From Cyrtodaria siliqua (lineage: Eukaryota; Mollusca; Bivalvia; Adapedonta; Hiatellidae): 64,000 bases of DNA. Of this stretch, positions 27,401 to 42,400 are shown one piece after another (the first letter of the stretch is position 1; every line of letters begins with the position of its first letter). A program made the position numbers and the translations under genes. The stretch spans positions 62,001 through 126,000 of the forward strand of contig JAWPHD010005119.1 in the NCBI GenBank assembly GCA_037043455.1, written 5' to 3'. The notes under the pieces were generated by a model that saw nothing but the letters and a program-made list of their open reading frames with translations, made no database searches and had not been told where the DNA came from.

Positions 27401-30400
27401 AGGGAGATAGAAGGGCTGGGAATGCATGGTAATGATAAGGGAGGGGCTGAGAACGCATGGTAATGATAAGGGAGGGAGATAGAAGGGCTGGGAATGCATG
27501 GTAATGATAAGGGAGGGATATAGAAGGGCTGGGAATGCATGGTAATGATAAGGAAGGGAGATAGAAGGGCTGGTGGGAATGCATGGTAATGATCAGGGAG
27601 GGAGATAGAAGGGCTGGTGGGAATGCATGGTAATGATAAGGGAGGGAGATAGAAGGGCTGGGAATGCACGGTAATGATAAGGGAGGGAGATAGAAGGGCT
27701 GGGAATGCATGGTAATGATAAGGGAGGGAGATAGCATAGCTGGGAATGCATGGTAATGATAAGGGAGGGAGATAGAAGGGCTGGGAATGCATGGTAATGA
27801 TAAGGGAGGGAGGTAGAAGGACTTTGAATGAATGGTAATGATAAGGGGGGGGGGGAGATAGAAGGGCTGGGAATACATGGTAATGATAAGAAAAGCAGAT
27901 AGAAGGGCTGGGAATGCATGGTAATGATAAGGGAGGGAGATAGAAGGGCTGGGAATACATGGTAATGATAAGGAAAGGAGATATAAGGGCTGGGAATCCA
28001 TGGTAATGATAAGGGAGGGAGATAGAAGGGCTGGGAATACATGGTAATGATAAGGAAAAGAGATAAAAGGGCTTGGAATGCATGGTAATGATAAGGGAAA
28101 GAGATAGAAGGGCTGGGAATGCATGGTAATAATAAGGGAGGGAGATAGAAGGGCTGGGAATGAATGGTAATGGTAAGGGAGGGAGATAGAAGGGCTGGGA
28201 ATACATGGTAATGATAAGGAAAGGAGATAGAAGGGCTGGGAATGCACAGTAATGATAAAGGAGGGAGATAGAAGGGCTGGTGGGAATGCATGATAATGAT
28301 ACGGGAGGGAGATAGAAGGGCTGGTTGGAATACATGGTAATGATAAGGGAGGGAGATAGAAGGGCTGGGAATGCATGGTAATGATAAGGGAGGGGCTGAG
28401 AATGCACGGTAATGATAAAGGAGGGAGATAGAAGGGCTGGGAATATATGGTAATGATAAGGGAGGGAGATAGAAGGGCTGGTGGGAATGCATGGTAATGA
28501 TAAGAGAGTGAGATAGAAGGGCTGGGAATGCATGGTAATGATAAGGGAGGGAGCAGTGCTCCAAGAATATTTTTTTAGGGGACTAGCCCAGGGCTAGTGG
28601 GTCCTGAAAATCCACTAGCCCTGTTTTTTTTCCCACTAGCCCTGAGGTTTTTTGTCACCAGCCCTGTTTTTTTTACTTGCCTTAAAAATAATGTGTCTGT
28701 TTGTTTTTGTCTTTGTCAGTTATCATTTATCTTGTTTGGCAATACGTTTACGTATCTCGTTTTATTAAAATGTATTTAAATGAACAAGCTCACTGAGACC
28801 TGACTCTATCTATTACTTATACCCAGCTGACGACATCATGATGATATCTCATTATATTAAAGCTGATTCTGATTTAACGGGATTCAGATAGTCATTATAA
28901 TTCTTTAAATACTGAGAAAATAAAAAAATCAGTAATTCCTATCTTCTCATAATCAATTGATGTACGTTTAAGTAGCGTTGGCAGTAGTCATTAAGTGAAA
29001 GCGTAGCAATGGTAAGATGGAACAATTTAGGACAGATTTTTTTAAAAAAAAATTAGCATTACCCCACCCACAAATTGTATACAGTGATACAAGTTTTCAA
29101 GTCCAGTTCCTCCAGGAAGGCATTTTCATTGTAAAATGAATGACTTAAATCATGAAGGATCAGAGCTATAGCTTGTGACCATTGTGCACATATCAGTGTT
29201 TTCCTCCACCGGTGGGAGAGGGGGAGTGGGGTGTCAGTGAGGATACCCCGAGGATATAACATCACTGATGAACCTGGTAACAAATTGGTAGACCCTAATG
29301 CTTATGGAATTAAGATGTACAAGATGCTTGCTCCTAGTGCAAAAGGGCAGGCAGTTAACAAAAAAAATATGCATTCAGTGTTTTATCTGCCCCTGCGTCA
29401 TGCGTCAAATACGCAGTATTTTCCGATTTGACGCACACATATTGTTGCCGAAACGTACACTGACGCAGCCGAAAAAGGAGCCGTAAAATAAACGTCGTCA
29501 TAAGCGATTTTCACGATATAAGTGTAAGTTATGCGCACTTGTTGCACAATGAAACAACGTTTTTCATTGGCTGAATTGTATGCAATGTCCAATGAAATGA
29601 GTTGTTCCGAGATGTTGTCAGCGTTCTATGCAAAATGTCAAAAAAGCAAAAGCAGATTCAAAGCAAAGAAAATTACAGTTTGGACCGCATTTGCCTCCAA
29701 CCTTCACTGATGACAACAACAATAATGTTGAGTCCCAATCAGCAAAGGACGAGGTAACCCGCAAAATAAAACGTAATTGTGTCCCGCAATGGGTGAGAAC
29801 CTGCCACCTGGCTACGTTTTGAAAAAGAATGTGATGAATTTGGAGGATTTATGTTTTGCCATGTGTAAATAAAATAAGACTTAGTTAGTCCAGTGTTTTA
29901 TCTTCAATTGGCTACATAAAATACTTTGAGAGGTATTTTGTGTAATTAAAACAATAAAAAAGGAACATAATATTTTTTTTAAAAATGTTAAGAATTGATC
30001 ACCAGTTTGATATGACACATATGTTTGGATTTTGGCGCATTGTTTTTTGGCTGGGTGTGTCAAATGACTCGCATGTAGCCAATTGTAGATACAACACTGT
30101 GCATTAGGTCGAACAAAACTTGTTTCTACTTTTACATTTGTTATAGACTACACCAGATAAAAAGAATGAAAAGAATGATGCATTAGGTCAAACAGAACTT
30201 TTTTCCTACTTTCACTTTCGTTATATAATTCATGTAGATAAATCTTATGTGTTGGAAATTATTAGCACGGTTTATGCCTAAATTTGACTGGTACTGTAGT
30301 TGTTTTTCTGTTAATATCTTTCGAGATGCCAAATTGCATTTCTTCGAATAATTATCGAAACTAGCCAAGGTCGAAGCACATCTTCGATACAAGTTCAAAA

Positions 30401-33400
30401 CAAAAACATGCCGTTCCGTCATTGATCTCGGATTCATTCAAAACAAACATGGCATTTTGAAATAGAAACAGATGCACACCTAGCTATTCATTACGACATG
30501 CGTCGATAGCGACATGCGTCGAAAGCGACATGCGTCGATAGTTTCTTTGCTCATCAAACAACGCCGTCAAATTGCCATAATCGTTTAATTGTCCTACTTG
30601 TTTACAAATTGGTTTGATTGAATCGCCATTGTTTCACTTTACCACGTGGTAGTGAACGGGAGTTGTTTCATTGGCTGATAAAAATACATCGGTTATTTGA
30701 TTGGATAATATGGATACAGTACTAGGTTAAGTGTTGCGTCATGATTTTTAATTATTGAACAGAATATATTACCTACGACACACCGACCGACATACAAAGC
30801 GACAACACCATCTCAATAACTGATTTACACACTGATGTGTATTTCACACTAATCTGGCGCGTGACTTAATTACTTCCTGCATAGAGGGGCTCGTTACTGT
30901 GGTATATTTCACACGGTATACGAATTCTAAAGACCGCACGTCTTCAATTGAAGATTGGCACCCCAAGCGTTCCTCGGCCAATCAAATTCTGATAAACTGT
31001 CAAGTGGGAGGGATTAAACAATAACGAACAACACAGGTCAGTTTTACCAGGTCAGTTTTATGACACTTATCAGTAATTGCTCGCGGCGAAGGCGACGGGT
31101 GGTTAATTACTACGAAATTATCGGCAAACTTCACAGTCCAGGCAAATTTTCCCTTGATTTTTATCTGATAATGAAACGTCCATCGGGCAAGTGAAGGACA
31201 ACCAGATTTACGAAGGTCACCTGCCCGCACCCAAAATCCACTTGCCCGGGGCGTCGGGCAACCATATTTCCGGAGCCCTGCTAAGTATTGATATATTTCG
31301 CTTTTCACAGTTTCATATAAAAGCATGCTTCCATTATCAAAAATTCATGGTCTCTTGATTCATCAAAAGTCGCCGACAAATCAGCGTGATTGTGTTGAAT
31401 GCGATTCTGTATCGGCCTATTTGTAATCGTTTGAGTCAGTACCGCCATTTTGAGCTGACCACGTAACAAACATGTGATCAACCAGTAGTATTTTTAAAAA
31501 GTGGTTTCGTTGGCTAATCGACCTGAGTTGAAATACTACACATCAATTGATTGGATAATGCCGACTGTCAATTAAGGTTCTTGGAGGACGGAATTATAGC
31601 ATGTTTTGTTTTGATGTTGAAAATCGCCGATGCCCGCGGCGAATGCTAATTGAATTAGCGAGTGCAATTAACAGATTATGAAACATGTGGGGGATGTTTT
31701 ATTACAGGTGCCTGACTTTCGCGTGTTTGTTATACACAGATCGCGTAATTTAGGCAGTTGGATTTATTTTGTTGTTTTTTTTTGGACTAGCCCGACGGGC
31801 TAACTGCATGGAATTTGTTACAAGCCCGACTTCAATTTTGACTAGCCCCGGGCGTCGGGCTATCCAATTTCTGGAGCCCTGGGGAGATAGAAGGGCTTGG
31901 AATGCATGGTAATGATAAGGGAGGGAGATAGAAGGGCTGGGAATTCACGGTAATGATAAGGGTGGGAGATAGAAGGGCTGGGAATGCATGGTAATGATAA
32001 GGGAGGGGCTGAGAATGCACGGTAATGATAAGGGAGGGAGATAGAAGGGGTTGGAATACACGGTAATGATAAGGGAAGGAGATAGAAGGGCTGGGAATGC
32101 ACGGTAATGATAAGGGAGGGAGATAGAAGTGCTAGGAATGCACGGTAATGATAAGGGATGGAGATAGAAGGGCTGGGAATGCACAGTAATGATAAGGAAG
32201 GGAGATAGAAGGGCTGGGAATACACGATAATGATAAGGGAGGGAGATAAAAGGGCTGGGAATATACGGTAATGATAAGGGAGGGAGATAGAAGGGCTGGG
32301 AATACACTGTAATGATAAGGGAGGGAGATAGAAGGGCTGGGAATGCACAGTAATGATAAGGGAGGGAGATAGAAGGGCTGGGAATGCACAGTAATGATAA
32401 GGGAGGGAGATAGAAGGGCTGGGAATGCACAGTAATGATAAGGGAGGGAGATAGAAGAGCTGGGAATGCATGGTAACGATAAGGGAAGGAGATAGAACTG
32501 GGAATGCATGGTAATGATAAGGGAGGGAGATAGAAGGGCTGGAAATGCATGGTTCGACATCCAGTTTCAAGCTATGCCCTCTGTTTTTATGGATTAGCAG
32601 CCTCAGCAGATAAGGACTTGAGTTTTAGAGCTACAGACCTCTGCCTCGGTGTGGTTAACTCTCTTGCAGAGGCATGTCTGATGGAAAACTTCATCCTTCA
32701 CCTCATCTCCCTCTATGGTTGCTGTCCCAGTATAAACTAGTAAGATGTGGTAATATGACGTAAAACCCCATTTCATTCATTTATTGGTTGAGTGCTCACA
32801 AACGTTGCTCATGTGCACTTTTGTTTTTGACATATTTGTGACACCTATGCTTTTGTTACAGGTGGAAATACCTGATGTATGGGTGTAAATACTTCTAAAA
32901 AACTGATTTTAGCTTTTTAAATAGTGTTTTTAAAGATCTATGGCTGTTTTTTGTTTATAACCATTTGTTTATTTAAATAAAAATCAGAACACAACATAGA
33001 TTGTTACAATTCACACATTGTAATATCTGTGGAAAAACAAGAGCAAGATTTTATTTAATGAAGTTGAAAAGTTTGAACAGGTAATCCCCCGGTCCCTGTA
33101 TTGGTCAATTATCTGGTAATAATTGTGCAACTATTCAATTCAAATTTACCTCATTTCCCTATGAGATCAAGCATGTAGAAAAATTTATCTACGTCATGCA
33201 GATAATAATTATTTTTATATACAATTTCAAGTTGGTTTTAAATAAATATGTGTTTCTCCCTGTGGCTATCATGAAGTGTTCTTACGATGCTTATGTCTCA
33301 CACCACAATTAATTTTCCATAGGGTCCCATTGTTATGTTTTTGTTCGTGGCATAGAGATAAACAGATTTTACAACATATATTTAGGCTTAAATTCTTCAT

Positions 33401-36400
33401 TGATCCAATATCTGCAATTTAAAATTCATTTAACAAATATTTACCAGATTAAACTTTTTTAATTTCATGTTTGCGTGACACCTATCAAAATTTAGACAGA
33501 AATAATTCCCGGTGGTGATTAGACCCATGATGTGTAAAATTAGCTAGAAATCTTATATCAACATGCAATTTTCTGTGATCTCTCCTTAAATGCTGTAGAT
33601 TTAGAACCTGGTAAAGATAAATCAATGTATCCTGTAAAATGTAGAAAAGCGAACTTGTTTTTTTTTATCTACCTCCTTCATCTGTAGGGCACGAGTATTC
33701 AAGGGAAATAATAGTGGTGTGAGTCCTTTATGAGTTCAATTCTCTTAGTTGATAGTTCTACAAAAAATGATGGCCACACGTTTAGGTCTGATTGTTCTGT
33801 AGAATAAGACCAAATCATTTGTCATTATCCATTTTTTCATAAAAAAAGTCGTTATTACAATTATCCATTTTAAACAGAGACAGTATTCTGGGTAACAACG
33901 GAGAAGTAGCTGATGATTTCGCCTACGTCGCGAAAGCCTTGTGGTCTGGTCAGTACAGATTTATCACGCCGAGGGATTTTAAGGTAAGTGGGCGCATAGT
34001 AAAAGAGTTTATGGGTGGTCAGGCCATCATTGAAAAATGTTGTAGTTTTTTCTCTCTCTCAAACCTACTTTTCGAAGTCGGGTAGGCAGGGGAGGGAGAA
34101 GTTTATTTCTTAACATTGCCATGGTAGTTTTTACTTCAACATCTCAAATTACTAAAATTGACTTAAACACTTGGAAGATGAGAAGGATCTAAATGAGCAA
34201 ATTAGCAAAAGTTTCTGAAATTGAGGGGAAAAAAAGGTAGGTGTTTTTTTGGTAGGTAGGAAGAGAGCATACAATCTTTAATATTTTCCTCACGTGGCGA
34301 AACATTTTTTTAGGATAAGAAGTCACATGATGAGGAAGATTATTGTATTGAATGTAGATATGTATGTCTACTAAAATACTAAATTAAAAGAAAATATTAA
34401 TTAGTATTTAGTTTAAACATTTTCGACTTTTGTGACATTATACCAGTCGCTTCATGGTCTCAGTTTATGATTTAGGGCTCTGCGTTGCCATTTGAAAAAC
34501 ATTCTACCATTATACCATCGTAAAATAAAAACATCAACACAGTTATTCCTGTAATTATTTCACATAACGTGATAATTTACGACCAGTGTTCTTCTCGTAC
34601 TCCGAAGTCAATCCATACTTCAACCCTCAAAATATTCTGTATGGATATCGGCAAGTGTGTGAGATTTGAACATTTCATTTATTTATATTGCTGGAGCATC
34701 CGTGGTCGAGTGGTGAGAAATCACTTGCCCCTCACCACTGTGGGTTTGATCCCTCATGGGCCTAGGAATCTTTATGTGAGGAAGCTATCCAGCTGGGGAA
34801 TGTCGGTGGTTCTACCCAGGTGCCCAATCGTACACAAAAATTGCCCGGAGGGGCACTTGGGTATTCTGCCACCAATGGAAGCTGGAAAGTCGCCATATGA
34901 CCTTAGCTGTTAGTGCAACTATAAAATCCAATTCAATTCATTTATTTATATTACAGAGCGTAGTCGGTAAGCATCAGCCCATGTTCGCAGGATTTGATCA
35001 ACAGGACTCGCAGGAATTTCTGACGTTCCTATTGGACGGTCTGCACGAGGGTTTAAATAAGGTAAGAACCATTATTTTGATGGGTGAACGTGGAACTACT
35101 ATAACTGTATGTAAATGAAGAACAAGATACAATAGTTCCGCATTAACCGTTAACCCCCTATATATATATAATGGATTGTTCTTTCTTTGAATTAAGACCA
35201 TTCCATTTATGTGACAAAGGGGTGTTTTGGGGGAGTTACTCGCAGGCTGATCTCGGTTTACTATGGATGCAAAGGCTATTATAGTTGTGCTTAGCGAGTT
35301 AAGGGCTTCGTTTGTGCTTGAAGCAACTGGTATAAATATTAATGTTGTTTAGAGAATTGAATTGAATGTTGTTTAACGGCTCATCAACACAGTATAGGTT
35401 ATTTAGAGCCGCCCCAGGGAGAGGGGAAGGATACATAGAAATCCGGGAACCTGCCCTACTCTTATTATCGAATAGATTCCTATGGTTCTTTAACATGCTC
35501 GGAGGATAGACCGATACACGGGACCGTCCGGTTTACGTCCCCATCCGACGGACGAGGCCAAGGGAAAGTGTTTTGCCCAAGAACACACCGACAAAACTCA
35601 GTGGCACCACGGAGGATTGAACCCGGGGCCTTCGGTTACAAATCCGACTGCGCCACGCCAGCCTTTGTTTAGAGAAACTTGTTTTGAGTTCTAGGCATTT
35701 TCATAGATGTACGACAATGTCTGTTTTATTAAGGCAGCTATCGCATGGCCTTGTGGGTAGCACGTTTGACTTTGAATCTTGACTGCCTACATATACATAA
35801 TGGACTGTTCTTTCTTTGAATTAAGACCATTCCATTTATGTGACAAAGGGGTGTTTTGGGGAAAATGACTAATCAGCAGTCAGACATGGTAAACCCTGAT
35901 CAGCCTGCGAGTTACAAAGGCTATTATAGTCGTGCTTAGTGGCAGGGAGTAAGTATACAGGGAGGAGAAACAGATTGTTTTGCCGTTTTATGATGTCGCG
36001 CGTGGTTTCACTACTGCGTGAAAATGACTACTTCCGGTTGTTTTGCGCGTGTGTGAAAAACAGCAAATTCTTATAAATTAATACACCTACAAACTCAATA
36101 AAGGTGCGAAATGTAAACATAAGTATTATTTAATCACATTGTGTCCTCTGATACAGAGCGTGTATTTGTTTGCATGTATAAAAGCAGATGGTTCTGTGTA
36201 ACAAAGATGGTGCCACTCTGCGCCAAATAAAGAATGGTGACAGTGTATAGCTATTGCAAACGAGATACGAGACTACGGGTTATTTAGGCATTAATGATAA
36301 CAAAAAGTGAATAGTAGACATATTTATCTTTGTCAAGAAGGTAATTTCAAGGTGGTGATTATAAGACAATGCCTAAAAAAAGGTGATGAAAATGTGCCTT

Positions 36401-39400
36401 TAGAAATATCAGCTGAAATTTTTAATTTTTCGAATTAAAAATGGTGTGGAGCTATTGCAAACGAAATACGAAGTATGGGTTATATTAGGCATTAATAATA
36501 ACAAAAAGTGAATAGTAGACATATTTATCTTTGTCAAGTAGGTAATTTCGTGATGTTGATTATGACAGAAAGCCGTAAAAAAGAGGCTGTAAAAACTGTC
36601 TAATTTGAGATGTTGGCTGAAATTTCAACTTTTCAAATGTAACGCGCTTACGATCGATTTACCTGTATCAATAAAATAGTAAATGGCGGCGTTCTAGCGC
36701 GACAACATAAATCGATAAACTAGAGTGTTTATGAACCCGTTTCTCCTCCCTGTATACTTACTCCATGTTAAGGGTTAAGGGTTAAAATTAAAATAGCAGC
36801 AATTTTACCTAACTATTAGGATGCATATCTAGCTGAATTGCCACAACATGATCTGTATTTAAATATAGTGCTTTGGGGTGTATAGAATCATTGGTAGTAA
36901 AGAATCAGTTCCTGTTTAAAATCAAGTTTCTCAGCTCATAATATTTTAGATTATTTTAAAACTTTCCAGGCTTGAAGATATATCATAATTATAAGCATAC
37001 ATTTATTCAATGGTGAAATTATTTGGGATATTTTTCCATGTAAAATATATCACTATGTGCAACACCTCTCAGAAAAAATGATTCTATACTACCTGAATGA
37101 AGTGTGTTTTTGAAACGAAAAATTCATACTGTCACAATAAACTCAGAAATAAATATTTGCTGTTTTAACAAATGTTAGGGACAAAAGTCAAAATGCAATC
37201 ATCAATTAAGGTAACTTGTTGAATTTTGGCACTTTTAAGAATAAAATGAAATTATGTAAATATTGGTGCAAAAACGCCTATTAAAAAATCACAGCTTCAG
37301 GACAATAATTTTAGAAATTTTGCTATCATACAACTGAATAGGTAAATCTAAATCAGAAATTAAATAAACATTTTCCTTTCATTTTAAAATGAGACATTTA
37401 ACCCAAGTGATTCTATACCCCCCAAAGCACTGTATAGTAACATTTTCAGGTAAAATGTCAGAGTTCCTAAACAACATGACTGATACGAGAGCTGAAGAAT
37501 TCCCTAAAAAAGCATAGTTTTGTTTAAATAGCATTGTATTAAAAATAAATATATTAGAATAATATTTTCAGGTTTGAAAGCAAACAAAACTTTCCAGAAC
37601 AAGGCCGCAACAATTTGTCTGTTAAACCATAGGGCTAGGAAGCCATCCTAAAGAATAAAAACATTACGTGGTCTGAGTATTAACTGAGTATTAACTTTCA
37701 TACTCCATCCAACCCCTTCTCCAAGAAGCAAAAACGGGGTTGGCTGGAGTATGAAATAAAACCTTAATTTCAGCTTAAAAAGTTTGCATATTGTAAAATT
37801 AAATTATTTAATATGTAATTTTTTGACCAGGTTATCGCATTTTTTCAGTAAAAAATGTTTTTAAAAAACAAACGTGTTTTATTGTTGAAATATCCATTAT
37901 AAAATCCTGCTAAAATAAGCTTTCCCATTGCTTAATGGAATTAAGGCGTAATGTTTAGTGTTATTATATTTCCAATAGGAGACATATACAATCTTTAAAA
38001 GACAATTCTCTTAGAGGATTATTTTAAAACCTTTGCGTCCATTGTACCCAGCCTGCGAGTAACTGGCAGGCTGATCAGGGTTACAATGTCTGGCTGCTGT
38101 TCAGTCATTTTCCCCAAAAAAAACCTTTATCACACAAATGGAATGGTCTTAATTCAAAGATAGAACAGTCCGTTATATATATGTAGGGGGTTAAGGGTTT
38201 ATGTTTAAAAAAGACTCGATACAGGGTTTAAACACTAATTTTAGATCAAAACATAGCGCAAAATACCAGGGCTTTTTTCAAGAAAATAGGCCTGCTGATT
38301 TTGGAAAAAAGAAGCGCGAGACGGTCCAAATTGGGGAAAAAATAGCGTGATTTTTGCTGTTTATTGGAATGCTTTTTAAGGGAAAATTTATGTTTTATGT
38401 ATAATATCAATCAGGCAGAATTTATTTATTTTAACATACAAACTATGTAAAGTTTGTCACTGTTATATAAAAAATAAATATTTTTTTAAGATTGGGTATT
38501 TGTTATCCCAGGATTGGGGAAAAATAGATTTTTTTTGCAATGAGAAAGAGGCCGAATTTCGGCCCCATTTAAATAGGTTAAAAAAGCCCTGAATACTAGA
38601 TAGTGACTAAAGACCAAGCCATAGTGATGAATAAGACCTGCTTTAAGAGACCACCATTTCTGTTCTCAGGTTTTATTGTTAAAATGTTGGACCTGTATTT
38701 ACAGACCACCTGTATTTACAGACCAGACCACCTGTATTTACAGACCACCTGTATTAAGAGACCACATAAGTGCCGAAACACGCGAAAATGACCCTTCAGA
38801 CAAAATTATGACATTTTATGTTTTTTGATGATTATGAATCTCGGTGATTTTCTCTTTAAAATTCTCTTTATTTCGTGTTGATATCTTAATTAAAAATGAT
38901 TTTATCTCAATTTGAAAATTAAAGATTGTACTCGCCATTAATTTTGACGTTGACGTTAGTGACTCGGACGACGTCGTTGATTAAATAACACCAACAAATA
39001 TAAACAGTTACCATTTTCTATAGCATCAGCTATTTATATTAAGAAAACATATTCCCTATGATATAATAACTAGGTGAAACACGGATGTGATGAGAAATTT
39101 GATTAGTAAGTAACTGATTACCGGCCGACGTCATAAATTGTTACTTTATGACGTTGTCGTTTTTGTGGTCGCCTTATTCCGGTTTTACTGTATAATGTTT
39201 TCAGGTAATAATTTGACCAGACTTACAGACCCAGTATTAAAAGTATTCCTATAGATAATTGTGATCTGAATATCATTGAACGTTTCAGGTTAAAACAAGA
39301 CCAAAGATACCTGAGCAAGATAACGACAACGTGCCAGATCATATTGCTGCCGAAATTGCCTGGAAAAATCACAAACTGCAAAATGAGTCCATCATCGTGG

Positions 39401-42400
39401 AGTTATTCCAGGTGAGAAATCAGAGGGATTTGTGGACAAGTTTATATTTACCTGTATCAGAGGGATTTGTGGACAGATTTATATTTACCTGTGTCAGAGG
39501 GGTTTGTGGACAAGTTTATATTTACCTGTGTCAGAGGGGTTTGTGGACAAGTTTATATTTACCTGTGTCAGAGGGGTTTGTGGACAAATTTATATTTACC
39601 TGTGTCAGAGGGTTTGTGGACAAGTTTATATTTACCTGTGTCAGAGGGTTTGTGGACAACTTTATATTTACATGTGTCAGAGGGTTTGTGGACAGGTTTA
39701 TATTTACCTGTGTCAGAGGGGTTTGTGGACAAGTTTCTATTTACCTCTGTCAGAGGGGTTTGTGGACAAATTTATATTTACCTGTGTCAGAGGGGTTTGT
39801 GGACAAATTTATATTAACCTGTGTCTTAGGGGTTTGTGGACAAATTTATATTTACCTGTGTTAGAGGGGTTTGTGGACAAGTTTATATTTACCTGTGTCA
39901 GAGGGGTTTGTGGACAAGTTAATATTTACCTTTGTCAGAGATATTTATATTTACCTGTGTCAGAGGGGTTTGTGGACAAGTTTATATTTACCTGTGTCAG
40001 AGAGGTTTGTGGACAAATTTATATTTACCTGTGTCAGAGGGGTTTGTGAACAAGTTAATATTTACCTTTGTCATAGGGGTTTGTGGACAAATTTATATTT
40101 ACCTAAAATACATGAATTAGCTCTTGGGAGCCTTTCATAATGTTATATTTCCTGTATCAGAGATATTATTACGAAACATTATTTAATGTCTTACTCAGGC
40201 TCTTGCGGGCCTTTGATTTGTCTTTGGATGTATATGTACCTGTGTAAGATGGTGGTGGTATTTAGTATGAGATAAATTTTGCTTATTCCATTCCAGGGCC
40301 TGTGTGAGAGATATGATAATGTGGTATTTAATATGCTATAATTTTTACTCATTCCGTTACAGGGCCAGCTCCGTTCCATCATCATGTGCCTTGCCTGTCG
40401 TAAACAATCTGTGACGTTCCAAGCATTCATGTATCTTTCTCTACCTATTCCTTCGGCTTCAAAATGTACTTTACAGGTAAATATTTGTGCATCTTTCTGT
40501 CCCTATATCTGTGGCTTCAAAATGTACTTAACTTTATTTTATCTGGTTATGTTACTTGTCCTTAATCAGCAATCTAAATCTTTCTTGCCTCTCTCCGCTG
40601 TGGGTTTAAATCCCACTAGGAGCTCGACTTGAGAATTGAAGATTATTATGGATGGTGGAAGGTATACAGCACTACCCAGGTAAAATGGGGCAGTCTGCCT
40701 TTACTTATTGTATATTTAAATGATTAACGACGATGGTAGTGTGATTATACATAAGTTAGATTTAAATTGACCAAAAACAGTGACATCGATGTATTAATGA
40801 TCCATTAATATTTCCGCTTCAACTTGATACGAATGCATCTGATTGGTCAATAAATCCCTCCTTGTCCCAGAAAAGGGATAGTTTGCGCCAAAGGTTTGAC
40901 AATGGGTACGTGTTTTGATACTCTGGCTAGCAAGAATTTTAACTATCTGGAGGTGCAAACAGTCAGTATGCAGGTAATTAGGCTTAGACTATCCTGGGTG
41001 GATACCTGCATTAATACACAAAATATAACCAGTTTTCCTTAGGTTGAAATTATCAAATTTAAATGACCTTGACAATAAATGACCTTGACCTTATTTTCAT
41101 AAATGTTTTAAGACCAATGCATTTTATGTTACCAAAAGTTAAATGTCCTTGATAAAATGACCATGACTTCATTTTGAGTAATGTTGACAATAAATCAACT
41201 TGACCTTGTTTTAAGAATGTTGACAATAAATGACCTTCACCTCATTTTCAGATTGTTGACAATAAGTGACCTTCACCTCATTTTCAAAATGATGACAATA
41301 AATGACCTTCATCTCATTTTCAGGAATGTTTAAGACAGTTTGGTGCCGAGGAGAAGATGACGGGCAGTAGTCGGTGGAAATGTCCGCGGTGTAATTGCTT
41401 GCGAGACTCGGTGAAGAAAATCGAGATTTGGAAATTACCTCGGATATTGCTGATTGCACTAAACAGGTAAGGTCACTGTGTGAGTGATGTCCACTTATAT
41501 TAATTATATCAAAATTACATAAAATAGATATAAAAAAAAAAAACACTTCCATATATAGATGATTTTTTTTTTTTGAGAACTTTCCAGTTTAATATGTTTA
41601 CATTTTCATCAGAGCTACTCTAGAATAATAAATACAGCCTGGATAAATAGCCCACATGGTTACCCTACCAGGGCTTTTCCCTGATACTCAATAGGGGACA
41701 GAGGAAGCCCCCATACATGTAATGGCTGACATTTTTGGTTTGGCTTTTCATCTCAAATGCCAGACCTGTTGTATATGAGGTATATTTGTGAATGAGGTAT
41801 AGTTGTGAATGAGGTATAGTTGTGAATGAGGTATAGTTGTGAAATAACTGAGATCTGTTGTGAAATAACTGCTCATATTTTATAAAGTATCATTATTGGC
41901 TTTTATCACATAACATGGCTCCTGGGTGTGGTATAAAGCCATGACTTATTTATCATAATACACCAGTGTATTATAGACCAGTGTATTACAGACCAGTGTA
42001 TTACAGATGCGAATGAGGACCAATTCACTGTGTTTGTGTACAATGTTTGTGTACAGTGAAGCATTTTGTTCCAACTGTTTGCATGGTATATCATAATATG
42101 TCCAGACACCTTAACTATTTATCATTATTTGAAATCTTTCTTCATAAAATGCATGTTAGTAGTGTTAAAAGTTGGTTTAAGGTGTCGCATTATTTGTAGT
42201 GCGAACGCGTTACAGCGGCATAACGTAGCTGACTTCATGGAAACAAAACATAACGAAGCTGACTCCATGTAAACAACAAAACATAACGTAGCTGACTTCA
42301 TGTAAACAACAAAACATAACGTAGCTGACTTCATGTAAACAACAAAACGTAACGTAGCTGACTTCATGTGAACAACAAAACATAACGTAGCTGACTTCAT

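Noticed and set aside
25419..28533. Minus-strand frames up to 985 residues rich in Pro, Ser, Leu and Tyr
   Set aside because: Pure product of the intron 14 minisatellite, partly antisense to a real USP8 exon.
29231..29822. Short frames inside the 3.3-kb transposon as a possible transposase or captured gene
   Set aside because: Fragments of about 65 residues, no recognisable domain, no consistent splice sites joining them.
39331..40140. Extended frame running on from USP8 exon 17
   Set aside because: The donor GTGAGA at 39412 and the exon 18 match show the rest is intronic repeat.
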